Counted from the stretch's first letter, positions 9,553 to 20,352 are shown. The stretch: 64,000 nt of DNA from JAJPKK01 sp963844635 (GCA_963844635.1 CAWJPD010000011.1:248001-312000); one strand, 5' to 3'. A program made the numbers and translations. Notes: generated by a model from the letters alone, not told the origin.

Positions 9553-9846
9553 CTAGCCGGCGGCAATCCGGTCCATCGCCTGTGCAAGCGCCACATCCAG
9601 TTCGGTGACGCCGCCGGCGTCATGGGTCGAGAGCGTGACCTGCACGGTCTTGTAGACATTGAACCATTCGGGATGGTGGTCCATCTTTTCGGCGATCAGC
9701 GCGGCCCGCGTCATAAAGCCAAAGGCCGCATTGAAATCCGCAAAGACAAAAATCTTCGTAATCGCGTTGCGGCCGCTCGCCTCTTGCCATCCGGCGAGCC
9801 CTGCGAGCGCGGCGCTGCGCGCCTCGGTATCAAGTTTCACGGCCAT
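9553..9846 (-). CDS. phhB: 4a-hydroxytetrahydrobiopterin dehydratase (pterin carbinolamine dehydratase)
   Basis: A 97-residue single-domain protein, the usual length for the PCD/DCoH family. The signature segments are FNAAFGFMTRAALIAEKMDHHPEW and VYKTVQVTLSTHDAGGVTELD; the active-site histidine pair is in MDHHPEW. It dehydrates 4a-hydroxytetrahydropterin to regenerate the pterin cofactor of aromatic amino-acid hydroxylases, in the cytoplasm. No phenylalanine hydroxylase gene is nearby. It is divergent from the site-2 protease gene. Confidence 0.92.
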   Translation of the reverse strand: MAVKLDTEARSAALAGLAGWQEASGRNAITKIFVFADFNAAFGFMTRAALIAEKMDHHPEWFNVYKTVQVTLSTHDAGGVTELDVALAQAMDRIAAG

Positions 9847-9989
9847 GTCGATCCTTCAATGACGGCTGCCAATAGGCACTTGGCGCCGAGGGACGCAAGT
9901 CGATCGGCGGATCGTCCACCGCCTCGCTCACCCTGGTGATCACCGGTGCGGCGCCATATTTTCCGGGGGTGCGACCAGCGGAGGTCCTT

Positions 9990-11108
9990 ATGTCGTGGTC
10001 GGTGAACATCGGCTCGATCGCCGGCACGGCGATCCGCATTCACATCACCTTCCTGTTGTTCCTGATCTGGATTTTCGCGGCCGGCTGGGCATCTGGAGGC
10101 ATCGAGGCGGCGTGGTACAGCCTTGCCTTCATGATGCTGCTGTTCGCCTGCGTCGTCGCGCATGAGTTCGGCCATATTTTCACTGCGCGTGCCTTCGGCG
10201 TCGCGACGCCCGACGTAACCTTGCTCCCGATCGGGGGCGTAGCGCGTCTCGAGCGCATCCCGGAGACGCCAAGCGAGGAATTCTTGATCGCGATCGCCGG
10301 CCCGCTCGTGAACGTGGCGATCGCCGTCGTGCTGCTCATTGCGGTCCCGACCAATCTTAATGTGGCGCACTTTGCCTCCCTGGAGAATACCCACGTTTCG
10401 ATGGTCGACAGATTGATCGAGGCCAACCTGTTCCTCGCGGTTTTCAACCTCATTCCCGCCTTCCCGATGGATGGGGGACGCGTGTTGCGCGCGCTGCTCG
10501 CGATCCGCCTCGGCCATCTGAGGGCGACCGAAATCGCCGCAGTGATCGGGCAATGGACGGCCTTCGCGCTCGGCTTTTACGGCCTGTTCCAGAACCCGCT
10601 GCTGATCTTCATCGCCATCTTCGTCTATCTCGCTGCCGCCTCCGAAGCGCAAATGGTGGCGCTGCGGGCCATGTCGCGCGATGTACCGATCAGCGCCGCG
10701 ATGATGACCGAGTTCACGACCCTTACCCCCGATGAACACATCGACGCGGCCGTCGAGACCCTGCTGCGGACCAGCCAGACCGCGTTCCCGGTCGTCGACG
10801 CGGGCCAGCATCTCGTCGGCCTCATCGGACGCGCCGAAATCATCAAGGCACTGCGCGAACTCGGCCCCAATGCTCCGGTCGCCGAAACCATGGCCAAGGA
10901 GATTCCGACCGTGGAAGGCCGCCGCCGGCTGGAAGATGCGTTCCGCATCCTCCAGGAGAAACAGGCACCTGCCGTCGGGGTGACCGATGCCGCGGGACGC
11001 CTGATCGGCCTCGTGACCTCGGAGACCGTCGGTGAAATGCTGATGGTGCGGCAGGCGTTGCCGAAGGGTACGCGGCTCGGGCCATGGAGCCGGATCGCGG
11101 GCGCCTGA
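9990..11108 (+). CDS. Site-2 protease (M50) with C-terminal CBS pair
   Basis: A 372-residue integral-membrane zinc metalloprotease. The zinc motif HEFGH is at residues 58-62 inside a transmembrane segment, and the second metal ligand is in FNLIPAFPMDGGRVLRA. Several hydrophobic helices make up residues 10-215. The C-terminal third contains two CBS-like modules (SAAMMTEFTTL and AETMAKEIPTV), which usually bind adenine nucleotides. The longest frame opens at 9936, but ATG 9990 begins a typical SpoIVFB/RseP-like N-terminus (MSWSVNIGSI). The substrate is unknown; regulated intramembrane proteolysis is the family role. Confidence 0.88.
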   Translation: MSWSVNIGSIAGTAIRIHITFLLFLIWIFAAGWASGGIEAAWYSLAFMMLLFACVVAHEFGHIFTARAFGVATPDVTLLPIGGVARLERIPETPSEEFLIAIAGPLVNVAIAVVLLIAVPTNLNVAHFASLENTHVSMVDRLIEANLFLAVFNLIPAFPMDGGRVLRALLAIRLGHLRATEIAAVIGQWTAFALGFYGLFQNPLLIFIAIFVYLAAASEAQMVALRAMSRDVPISAAMMTEFTTLTPDEHIDAAVETLLRTSQTAFPVVDAGQHLVGLIGRAEIIKALRELGPNAPVAETMAKEIPTVEGRRRLEDAFRILQEKQAPAVGVTDAAGRLIGLVTSETVGEMLMVRQALPKGTRLGPWSRIAGA

Positions 11109-11211
11109 ATCTTTTTTGACCCCGCTCGCTCAGCGCGCGCACCCGCTCGCCTGGCGAGTTTTGAGGTGAGGTTCGCCGACCCGAACAATACTTCCGCAAT
11201 CATCTTCGGCA

Positions 11212-11239
11212 TTGCACAAACGGGCCGGAACACTATATT
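11212..11239 (+). promoter_or_regulatory. Candidate sigma70-type promoter for typA
   Basis: TTGCAC at 11212-11217 and TATATT at 11234-11239 are separated by 16 bases, about 160 bases upstream of the typA start. This is the best -35/-10 pair in the 292-base gap between 11109 and 11400. It was recognised by eye; no transcript evidence exists here. Confidence 0.4.
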
Positions 11240-11400
11240 CCGCGCGAATTTGCCCATTGTGCAAAAGCGCTTCGTCGGGGCGTGCACGCTTGTCACGCAC
11301 GTCCCGGAGCCGGAACCCTTTGCGATGAAAGCCTCCCGGAGACAGCCGCGTTTGACCGCTGCTCTCCGCGCGGTATTCGTCCCGCCATTCTGAGCCCTCA

Positions 11401-13227
<1,827 letters not shown>

Positions 13228-13403
13228 CCGACCTCCCGGTGAGAAGCGGGGACGGAGCGTCGCCTCGCGATGCTCCGCGGCGGCTCTGCGGTGGCGGATA
13301 ACCACTGCATCTGTGTTGCGCAGGCGCCACGTCCGTTGTCGCGATTGCCGCGGGCGGAAGGCGGGAGTTGATTTTGCCGCGGTTCGAACGATAATCCTTG
13401 CTG

Positions 13404-13418
13404 TTAACGCTTGGTTAA
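13404..13418 (+). promoter_or_regulatory. CtrA-type box TTAA-N7-TTAA upstream of GNAT gene
   Basis: The half-sites TTAA at 13404-13407 and 13415-13418 are separated by exactly seven bases and followed by C, matching the alphaproteobacterial CtrA consensus. It lies 43 bases upstream of ATG 13462, a position where CtrA could overlap a promoter. Binding is inferred, not shown. Confidence 0.5.
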
Positions 13419-13461
13419 CGACGCCACGCAAAAGGGGCGGCCTCACCGGCTCAACTGACAC

Positions 13462-13971
13462 ATGCACACCGTCCTGATCGAGATTCGACGTGCCAGACTA
13501 TCGGACGCCGCAACGCTTGCGGATACGCATGATGAAGCTTGGCGTGCCGCCTACCGCGGCATCATTCCGGGCCCAGAACTTGATAAACTGGTGAATCGGC
13601 GCGGTGCGGAGTGGTGGCGGGGCGCGATCCGCAAAGGCAGCCGAATTTCGATTCTGGCATTCGCGGACACCATTGCAGGTTATGCCAACTACGGCCGCAA
13701 CCGCGCGCGCAGCCTGACTTATGACGGCGAGATCTACGAGCTTTACCTGCGCCCGGAATTCCAGGGTCTTGGTTTCGGACGGCGGCTTTTCACGGCGGCG
13801 CGGCGCGACCTGGCCCAGAGCGGGATCCGCAGCCTCGTGGTGTGGGCGTTGTCGGAAAACGAACAAGCGGTCGAATTTTATCGCGCGCTCGGCGGCAGGG
13901 CGGTTGCCCGTTCCTGCGAGAAGTTCGGCGGCAAGACCTTGGACAAGGTCGCCTATGCGTGGCAGGCCTGA
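13462..13971 (+). CDS. GNAT-family N-acetyltransferase
   Basis: A 169-residue acetyl-CoA-dependent acetyltransferase. Motif A is YLRPEFQGLGFGRRLF (Q-x-x-G-x-G acetyl-CoA pyrophosphate loop, residues ~95-110), preceded by the strand EIYELYL and followed by SLVVWALSENEQAVEFYRALGG, which is motif B. The N-terminus (IEIRRARLSDAATLADTH) is standard for GNATs. The substrate is unknown. It is convergent with folD, with only six bases between the two stop codons, and is preceded by a CtrA-type box. Confidence 0.88.
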   Translation: MHTVLIEIRRARLSDAATLADTHDEAWRAAYRGIIPGPELDKLVNRRGAEWWRGAIRKGSRISILAFADTIAGYANYGRNRARSLTYDGEIYELYLRPEFQGLGFGRRLFTAARRDLAQSGIRSLVVWALSENEQAVEFYRALGGRAVARSCEKFGGKTLDKVAYAWQA

Positions 13972-13977
13972 TCCGGG

Positions 13978-14859
13978 TCACAGCGCCGGGGCAGGCAGAC
14001 CGGCTGCCGCGCAAGCCGCCCTGATGGTGTTGGCGAGAAGGCAAGCGATCGTCATCGGACCGACCCCGCCCGGGACCGGGGTAATGGCGCCGGCAACCTC
14101 GACCGTTTCCGCAAAGGCCACGTCGCCGACAATGCGATGGTGGCCGTCCTTCTCGACGCGGCTGATGCCGGCGTCGATGACGGTCGCGCCGGACTTGATC
14201 CAGCTGCCTCGCACCATTTCGGGGCGTCCTGTCGCCGCGATCACGAGGTCGGCCTGACGGCACAGTGCCGGCAGGTCGCGGCTTTTGGAGTGCCCGACGG
14301 TGACGGTTGCATTTGCGCCCATCAACAGCCGAGCTAAAGGCTTGCCGACAATATTCGAACGCCCGATGACGAGCGCTTCGACGCCGGCAAGTTGCGGGTG
14401 CACCGTGGCTATGAGCGCCATGCAACCGAGCGGCGTGCAAGGGACGAGGGTCGGCATCCCGAGCGCGAGCCGGCCGACATTCATCGGGTGCAATCCATCG
14501 ACATCCTTGCCCGGGTGAATTGCAGCCATCACCTTGTATGGATCGATCTGATCGGGCAGCGGCAGTTGCACCAATATGCCATGCACCGAAGGGGCATCGT
14601 TCAGCTTGGCGATCAACGCCAAAACTTCGGCTTCGCTTGCAGTTGCGGGCAGGCGATGATCGAAGGAGCGCATGCCGGCGGCGGCCGACATGGTTCGCTT
14701 GTTGGCGACATAGGCTTGGCTCGCCGGATCGTCGCCGACCACAAGCGTCGCCAATCCGGGCACCAGACCATGCTCCGCGGCGAGGCGGCGCACCTCTGCC
14801 GCGCAGTTGGCGCGCAGCTTGGCCGCCAAGGCTTTGCCGTCGATGAGAAGTGCGGTCAT
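13978..14859 (-). CDS. folD: Bifunctional methylenetetrahydrofolate dehydrogenase / methenyl-THF cyclohydrolase
   Basis: A 293-residue cytoplasmic enzyme of one-carbon metabolism. It starts MTALLIDGKALAAKLRAN at ATG 14859; a longer frame to 14916 adds non-conserved arginine-rich residues. Catalytic-region motifs are YVANKRT (Lys), VQLPLPDQID, DVDGLHPMNVG, the NAD(P)-binding loop GRSNIVGKPLA, and the C-terminal PVPGGVGPMT. Its ATG overlaps the end of the upstream DUF167 gene by four bases (14856-14859), implying translational coupling. Confidence 0.95.
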   Translation of the reverse strand: MTALLIDGKALAAKLRANCAAEVRRLAAEHGLVPGLATLVVGDDPASQAYVANKRTMSAAAGMRSFDHRLPATASEAEVLALIAKLNDAPSVHGILVQLPLPDQIDPYKVMAAIHPGKDVDGLHPMNVGRLALGMPTLVPCTPLGCMALIATVHPQLAGVEALVIGRSNIVGKPLARLLMGANATVTVGHSKSRDLPALCRQADLVIAATGRPEMVRGSWIKSGATVIDAGISRVEKDGHHRIVGDVAFAETVEVAGAITPVPGGVGPMTIACLLANTIRAACAAAGLPAPAL

Positions 14860-15230
14860 CCTGCCGGGGCCTCTGCAAGGCGCTCGAGGACACCCGCCGC
14901 GACAGCGTCGTCGCACTGCACGCGGTGCCGCTTCAGGCCGAATTTCGCTCCGCCGATCAGCGTGACCTCGCCGGGAGCGACATCCAGTGTGTGGGCGACA
15001 AGCTGCATCACCGCCTTGTTCGCCTCGCCGTCGGTCGCGGCAGCACGTACGCGTGCCTTGAGCGCGCTCTCTCCACCGGTAAGTAGCGTAATGTCGTCGA
15101 TCCCCGGGCGGTCCCCAATTGGCGACAGGCGCGCCGTCAATAAGAGATCGCTACGGCAAATGGCCCATGGCTTGCCGTTGCCGGACGGCGCACGATCCCG
15201 AAAAGTTGCAGACTTTTCGGACAAGATCAT
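14856..15230 (-). CDS. DUF167 / YggU-family protein whose start lies in a repeat
   Basis: The conserved DUF167 body begins at PWAICRSDLLLTARLSPIG and continues through ALKARVRAAATDGEANKAV, with APGEVTLIGGAKFGLKRHRV. The only in-frame initiation codons (ATG 15230, TTG just after) lie inside the palindromic repeat at 15188-15285, so the first ~16 residues (MILSEKSATFRDRAPS) are repeat-encoded. Either the repeat replaced the native start, or an unseen error hides it. It overlaps folD by four bases at its 3' end. The family is small and cytoplasmic, with no settled function. Confidence 0.78.
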   Translation of the reverse strand: MILSEKSATFRDRAPSGNGKPWAICRSDLLLTARLSPIGDRPGIDDITLLTGGESALKARVRAAATDGEANKAVMQLVAHTLDVAPGEVTLIGGAKFGLKRHRVQCDDAVAAGVLERLAEAPAG

Positions 15231-15285
15231 GCGCCAAATCGATGATAACCCAGTCGGACGCGTTTCAAGTTGAAGGCGTCCCGCA
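15188..15285 (+). repeat. Palindromic element copy 1 (modules A and C)
   Basis: Module A (GCGCACGATC...GATCATGCGC outer arms, GAAAAGT/ACTTTTC inner arms) is at 15188-15234, followed by a degraded module C. Module C directly abuts the yggT stop codon (15286-15288, minus strand). Module A carries the start codon of the DUF167 frame. Confidence 0.85.
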
Positions 15286-15576
15286 CTAAATCAACGCCGC
15301 GCGAAGATTGCCGATGATGACGAACTGAATGAAATAGATGACGAGGATGGCGACAACAGGTGAAATGTCGATTGAGCCGAAATTCGGCATCATATTGCGG
15401 ATCGGCTGGAGCACGGGTTCAGTAATGCGGTAGAGGAATTCGCCGACCATGGCGACCACCGGGTGGCGGGCATTCAGAACGTTGAAGGCCACAAGCCAGC
15501 TCAGAACCGCCGCAGCTATCAGGACGACAACATAGAGGTAAAGGATATAGTCAATGAAATCCAGGAGTTGGAGCAT
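15286..15576 (-). CDS. YggT-family membrane protein
   Basis: A 96-residue protein with two hydrophobic helices (LYVVVLIAAAVLSWLVAF and FGSIDISPVVAILVIYFIQFVII). Between them is the YggT hallmark RITEPVLQPIRNMMPNFG. The family is associated with cell division or membrane organisation in bacteria and cyanobacteria, and in Rhizobiales it usually neighbours a DUF167 gene, as here. Its stop codon touches the palindromic element at 15285. Confidence 0.9.
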   Translation of the reverse strand: MLQLLDFIDYILYLYVVVLIAAAVLSWLVAFNVLNARHPVVAMVGEFLYRITEPVLQPIRNMMPNFGSIDISPVVAILVIYFIQFVIIGNLRAALI

Positions 15577-15988
15577 TGCCTGTCGTTCCTCTTATTCGGA
15601 CACAGGCGCGCGTTCCGCCAGCACGAAGCAGCGCCTATTTTGCAGGAGCTGCCATCGCCTGGCGTGATCGCGCGCTCCAGTAGCCCGCAGAGCGGCAGTG
15701 TACTGGGTTCCGTCAAGCCTGTGCGGCGATTAGCAATCGCGGCCTTAATGACACGACCGATCTCGCCTCCCCGCAATCCGCGCTAACATCTAACGAGCCG
15801 CGGTGCCCTCGGCAAGGGTGACTGGATGGCGCCGCGTCGGCTTTTCGGCCTGGCGCTGGCCTGCGGCCAGCCCGTTTTTGCCGAGCGTGTTCATCGAGAC
15901 CACGGGCCCTGTCCGCGAGGGATGGCGCCAGCGCTTTCGCGGCCTTGTGCGTTGTCCTGCGGGCTGGTTGGGATGGAGATCATTGGGG

Positions 15989-16753
15989 ATGCTTGGCGAT
16001 GCCACGAGAGCGCTCACCCAGATGTTCACGCCGCCGCTGTGGAATGTCCTCATGAAAACCGTCGTGCTCGCGATTGCGCTGCTCGCGGTCCTGGTCGTGG
16101 TCCTGTTTCGGCTGCTGGCGTGGCTTTCAGCAAACGGGTTGCACTGGGCCGAAGGTATTTTTGGTGCTGCCGCGCATATCCCGCTGGCGGTATTGGGATG
16201 GCTTCTTGCAATCGCACTCGGGTTCGGCCTTTTTGCCGGAGCGATCCTGCTGATGCCCGCGGTCACCTCGCTGATCGGCAGCTTTTTTGCCGATGAGATC
16301 GCCGAGCGGGTGGAGCGCGCCTATTATCCGGCGGACCCGCCTGGCACCCGGGTGCCCCTGTGGCGTGCCGTTGCCGAAGGCACCAAGACAGCGGTGTTCG
16401 CGATCGGCGTCTATCTTCTCGCCACGCCGTTTCTGCTGCTCGCGGGGGCGGGGGCTGTGATCTTCTTTATCGCCACGGCATGGCTCCTCGGACGGATCTG
16501 ATTCGAGCTCGCCGCCTGGCGCTTCCATCCCCCGGCCGAGGTGCGGGCGCTGTGGCATGCCCATCAGGCAAGTCTGTTCACCGCCGGCCTCTTCATTGCG
16601 GCTTTCGTCTCGATCCCGATCCTTAACCTTGCAACTCCCTTGTTCGGGACAGCGCTGATGGTGCACGTCCACAAGCGGCTGGTCATGGACAGAGCGCCGT
16701 GGCGGGCCGGGCCAAACCTCATCGAACCCCCACCTCCGAACCGGGCTTCATGA
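15989..16753 (+). pseudogene. EI24-domain (CysZ-like) membrane protein with in-frame TGA
   Basis: ATG 15989 starts MLGDATRALTQMFTPPLW, then several transmembrane helices typical of the EI24 family follow (LAIALLAVLVVVLF; LGWLLAIALGFGLFAGAILL; FAIGVYLLATPFLLLAG). The frame is closed by a TGA at 16499-16501 after AWLLGRI. In the same frame, without any shift, the conserved C-terminus resumes: FELAAWRFHPPAEVRALW, FIAAFVSIPILNLATPLFG, HVHKRL. Homologs read GREYFEL across this point. Its end overlaps the convergent nth gene by 35 bases. It is a real nonsense mutation or a local multi-base error; a single indel does not explain it. Confidence 0.72.
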
Positions 16754-17637
16754 AATTCGTCTTGTCAGGCCACCGGCACAGATCGTTGATCAGGCATTTT
16801 CCGCAGAGCGGACGCCGCGCCTTGCAGATGTACCGGCCATGCAAAATCAGCCAGTGATGGGCATGACGCCGATAAAGCGGGGGCACCCGTTTCACGAGGC
16901 CGCTTTCGACCTCGAACGGCGTCTTGCCGGGTGCGAGGCCGGTGCGATTGGCGACGCGGAAAATATGCGTATCGACCGCGATCGTGTCGTTGCCGAAGGC
17001 GACGTTCAGCACGACGTTCGCCGTCTTGCGGCCGACGCCGGGCAGCGCCTCCAGCGCCTCGCGCGAGGGCGGCACCACACCCCCGTGTTCCGCCACCAGC
17101 CGCTCGGAGAGCGCAACCAGGTTTTTGGCCTTGGTGCGAAAAAGACCGATGCTCTTGATGAGGTCGCGTACGCGCTCCTCGCCAATGGCGACCATCTTTT
17201 CCGGGGTGTTCGCAACGGCGAACAAGGCGGGAGTTGCGCGGTTCACACCGGCGTCGGTCGCTTGCGCCGACAGCACTACGGCGACCAGGAGCGTGAATGG
17301 GTCGACATGCTGGAGCTCACCACGCGGCTCCGGATTAGCCGCCTGGAAGCGACGAAAAGCTTCCTCGATCTCTCTGGCAGTCCACGGTTTGACGGCCCGA
17401 TCCGTGCCTTGCTGCGGTGCTTCCGGCGGTACCTTGGCCGATTTCGGGCTTGCGGGGACGAGATGCCCTGCTGGCGGGCGCTCCCGCTCCAGGCTTGGGA
17501 TCGCGATCCCGCGGCGGCTTGGAACCCGGCTTGAGTCCCGGAGTTTTTACCGGATTATGCTCGGGTTCCTGCCCACGCGCCGGCGCTTCGGACCGGCGGA
17601 CCCGGGAAATAGGTTTGCGAATGGCTTTGCGCCCCAT
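16719..17637 (-). pseudogene. nth: Endonuclease III, frameshifted near 17445
   Basis: Base-excision repair DNA glycosylase/AP lyase. The intact part has LLVAVVLSAQATD, the helix-hairpin-helix LPGVGRKTANVVL with the catalytic Lys, and VDTHIFRVANR with the catalytic Asp. The C-terminal 4Fe-4S cluster has spacing C-x6-C-x2-C-x5-C. Upstream, the conserved frame (PWTAREIEEAFRRFQAANPEP) runs back to a stop with no ATG. The adjacent frame supplies a start at ATG 17637 (MGRKAIRKPISRVRR) and a Lys/Pro-rich leader as in related proteins. Deleting one base around 17440-17450 joins them, for about 305 residues. Confidence 0.85.
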
Positions 17638-17652
17638 GCGGCCGGTATAGTC

Positions 17653-18182
17653 ATGACCGTGTCTTGCGACAACGACGCAGACTCCGCCCCCGTCGAACCG
17701 ACTCTCTTTTCGGCGATCGTGACGCCGCATCGGTCCTTGGGCACGCTCGGTTTCGTGGTCGTCATGGTGGCGGTCGGTCTCGTGAGTTTCGCCGCGGGCC
17801 TTGCTTTCCTGTTGATGGGAGCCTGGCCGGTGTTTGGTTTTTTTGGTCTCGACGTGCTGCTCGTCTACCTGGCCTTTCGCGCCAATTACCGCGCCGCGGC
17901 GGCCTACGAGGAAGTCGACGGTGACGCCCTCCGAGCTCAAGATACGCAAGGTCAGTCATCGCGGCACCGTATCGGAATGGAAGCTCAATCCGGTGTGGGT
18001 GAAGCTCGACTGCGTCACGCATGAGGAATTCGGCATCGAGAAGTCTTTTCCTGGTGTCGCACGGCCGGCGGTTGCCGGTCGCGGCCTTTCTTGGACCGCG
18101 CGAAAAGGAGAGCTTCGCCGCGGCGCTCCGAGCGGCGATCGGAGAGGCGAAACGCGGCCCGACGCTCACCGTCTTGGAGTAG
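17653..18182 (+). pseudogene. DUF2244 membrane protein, two frameshifts (near 17923 and 18042)
   Basis: ATG 17653 starts a protein with PHRSLGTLGF, two transmembrane helices (GFVVVMVAVGLVSFAAGLAF and VFGFFGLDVLLVYLAF) and NYRAAAAYEEV, which are DUF2244 hallmarks. After EEVD the conserved sequence resumes one frame over (TPSELKIRKVSHRG, EWKLNPVWVKL, EEFGIEK). It then shifts a second time into LFLVSHGRRLPVAAFLGP...ESFAAAL, ending at TAG 18180-18182. Each shift is repaired by removing one base (a G near 17923, a T near 18042). The reconstructed protein is about 175 residues. Function is unknown; it is divergent from nth. Confidence 0.75.
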
Positions 18183-18239
18183 CGCGGTTTTCAGGAATCG
18201 GGTGGTGCGCGCTCATCGTTACGACTAGATGAGTTCGCC

Positions 18240-19163
18240 ATGAGCACAGCAATCTCCCCCCGACACGCGACACGCGCTTCTGGCGAGCACGCCGCCACGA
18301 AGGTCTCCCGCCCGCGTTGCCACGACGATTACTCAGTGGTTCGCCGCGCCATCATGTTCATTTCGGAACGTTGGCGATCCCAGCCGGAAATCGAGGAAAT
18401 CGCCGCTGCCTGTTCCGTTACGGCGACCGAACTGCATCAGCTGTTCAAACGCTGGGCCGGCCTGACGCCGAAGGCCTTCGTGGCGGCGCTCACCCTCAAC
18501 CATGCTCGGCAATTGCTCCGAGATCAGGCCAGCGTGCTCGACACCGCCTATGCCGTGGGCCTGTCCGGTCCCGGCCGACTGCACGACCTTTTCGTAACGC
18601 ATGAAGCGATGTCGCCGGGCGAATGGAAGAGCGGCGGCGACGGCATCGATCTTGCCTACGGCTTCCATCCGTCGCCGTTCGGACGGGCCCTGGTGGTCGC
18701 AACCCCGCGCGGTCTCGCGGGCCTCGCTTTCGCGGACCCGGGCGACGAAGCGGAAACGCTGTCAGACATGAAACGCCGTTGGCCGAACGGCCGCTTCCGC
18801 CCCGATGAAGCATCCACCGCGCCTTTCGCGTCTCGGGTGTTCGATCCATCCGAGTGGCGTCGTAACCGCCCGCTGCGGCTTGTCCTGATCGGCACCGATT
18901 TCGAGGTGCGGGTCTGGGAAACGCTGATGAAAATCCCATTCGGACGTGCCAAAACCTATTCGGACATCGCCGCGCAGCTAAACGCGCCGAAGGCCGCGCG
19001 CGCGGTCGGCGCCGCCGTCGGCAAAAATCCAATTGCCTTCGTTGTGCCCTGCCATCGCGTCATTGGCAAAAGCGGCGAATTGACGGGCTATCACTGGGGC
19101 CTCACCCGCAAACGGGCGATGCTCGGCTGGGAGGCCGGGTGGGCCGCGCAAGCGGCCACGTGA
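18240..19163 (+). CDS. Ada-like AraC regulator / O6-methylguanine-DNA methyltransferase
   Basis: A 307-residue fusion. Residues ~35-125 form an AraC-type DNA-binding domain (SQPEIEEIAAACSVTATELHQLF; ALTLNHARQLL). Residues ~140-305 form a methylated-DNA-protein cysteine methyltransferase, with VWETLMKIPFGRAKTYSDIA, the acceptor-cysteine motif PCHRVIG and the YHWGLTRKRAML tail. The N-terminal zinc phosphotriester-sensing domain of E. coli Ada is missing, so it probably repairs O6-alkylguanine directly and may be regulated in another way. It is followed after nine bases by a palindromic repeat. Confidence 0.88.
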   Translation: MSTAISPRHATRASGEHAATKVSRPRCHDDYSVVRRAIMFISERWRSQPEIEEIAAACSVTATELHQLFKRWAGLTPKAFVAALTLNHARQLLRDQASVLDTAYAVGLSGPGRLHDLFVTHEAMSPGEWKSGGDGIDLAYGFHPSPFGRALVVATPRGLAGLAFADPGDEAETLSDMKRRWPNGRFRPDEASTAPFASRVFDPSEWRRNRPLRLVLIGTDFEVRVWETLMKIPFGRAKTYSDIAAQLNAPKAARAVGAAVGKNPIAFVVPCHRVIGKSGELTGYHWGLTRKRAMLGWEAGWAAQAAT

Positions 19164-19500
19164 CGAAGCGCAGCGCATGCTCCCGAAAAGTTGCAGCGCG
19201 ATTCAAGGATCATGCGCAAATCAAAAAGACCCGAGCGGCAGGCGCTTCAAGTTGAACGCATCGCGCTCTGAGCAGTATGGCTGACCGCAGCGCCGGCGCA
19301 CGGAATTCCCCGTGCCCGGTTGTAAGCGAGAGCGACCCGCGCCGCTCCGGGGCGGCGGGTTTTCGCAATTCCCGTTGCCGCAAAGCTGAGCGCATACACG
19401 AGGACGACGGCCTCCGCTCGAGGACCGGAGAAACTCTTGTGCCAGCATTTGTGCCGACGCATGATCCTTCCCCGCCTTGATTTCCTGAAAGGACATTTCA
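19164..19500. other. Intergenic, 337 bases: repeat plus unassigned sequence
   Basis: It holds palindromic element copy 2 (19173-19270). The remaining ~230 bases contain no frame with recognisable protein features and presumably carry the promoter of the downstream FAH-family gene; I could not pick a clear -35/-10 pair. Confidence 0.5.
19173..19270 (+). repeat. Palindromic element copy 2 (degenerate A and C)
   Basis: GCGCATGCTCCCGAAAAGTT opens module A, whose right arm is damaged (GATCATGCGC retained). Module C follows, ending near GCATCGCGCTCTG. It begins nine bases after the Ada-like stop codon, in the same orientation as that gene. Confidence 0.8.
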
Positions 19501-20352
19501 TGAAGCTCGTGCGTTACGGCACGCCCGGCCGCGAAAAGCCGGGAATTATCGACAGCGAAGGCCGGCTTCGCGATCTCTCCGGCGAGGTCGATGATATTTC
19601 CGGCGACACGCTATCACCGAAAGGACTGGCGAAGCTCGGACGGCTAAAACCTGAGAAACTGCCGCCGGTGCGTGGCAACCCGCGGCTCGGCCCCTGCGTC
19701 GGCGATGTCGGCAATTACATTGCCATTGGCTTGAATTATGCCGATCACGCCGCCGAGGCCGGCCTCGAAGTGCCGAAAGAACCGATCATCTTCAATAAGG
19801 CGCCGAGCTGCATCTGCGGCCCCAACGACGACACCATGACGCCGAAAGGATCGACCAAGCTCGATTACGAGGTCGAGGCTCGCGGTGGTGATCGGCAGCC
19901 GTGCCCGTTACCTCGGCAAGAGCAACGCAATGGACGCCGTCGCCGGCTATTGCATCGCCAACGACGTCTCTGAGCGCAACTTTCAGATCGAGCGCGCCGG
20001 GCAGTGGACCAAGGGCAAGGGTTCGGAAACATTCGGTCCCCTCGGACCATGGCTCGTCACCAGGGACGAGATTGCCAACCCGCAGAAGCTTGACATGTGG
20101 CTGAGCGTGAACGGCGAGACGCGCCAGCACGGATCGACCAAGACGATGGTGTTCGGCGTCGCCCACCTCGTGTGGTACTGCTCGCAATTCATGGTGCTGG
20201 AGCCGGGCGACGTGATCGCAACCGGCACCCCGCCAGGAGTTGCGCTCGGCATGAAGCCGGAGCCGAAATTCCTTAAGCCTGGTGATCTCGTGCGTCTCGG
20301 CATCGCAGGTCTTGGCGAGCAGACCCAGAAAGTGGTGCGATTCCGCAATTAG
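19501..20352 (+). pseudogene. Fumarylacetoacetate hydrolase-family enzyme, frameshift near 19879
   Basis: ATG 19501 starts MKLVRYGTPGREKPGI. The family core follows: NYIAIGLNYADHAAEAG, EPIIFNKAPSCICGPND and the metal-site DYEVE, after which the frame fails. Removing one G of gaggctcgcg near 19879 gives DYEVELAVVIGSRARYLGKS, AGYCIANDVSERNFQ, GKGSETFGPLGPW and DVIATGTPPGVALGMKP, ending at TAG 20350-20352, about 283 residues. The metal ligands (Glu, Glu, Asp) are recoverable across the break. Such proteins are 2-oxo-acid hydratases, isomerases or acylpyruvases in aromatic catabolism; the exact reaction cannot be assigned. Confidence 0.83.

Noticed and set aside
11109..11400. Riboswitch or leader peptide before typA
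   Set aside because: No recognisable conserved riboswitch core or short peptide with regulatory codons; only a plausible promoter was retained.
16499..16501. TGA in the EI24 gene as a selenocysteine codon
   Set aside because: No known selenoprotein in this family, homologs have no Cys at this site, and I see no SECIS-like hairpin directly downstream.
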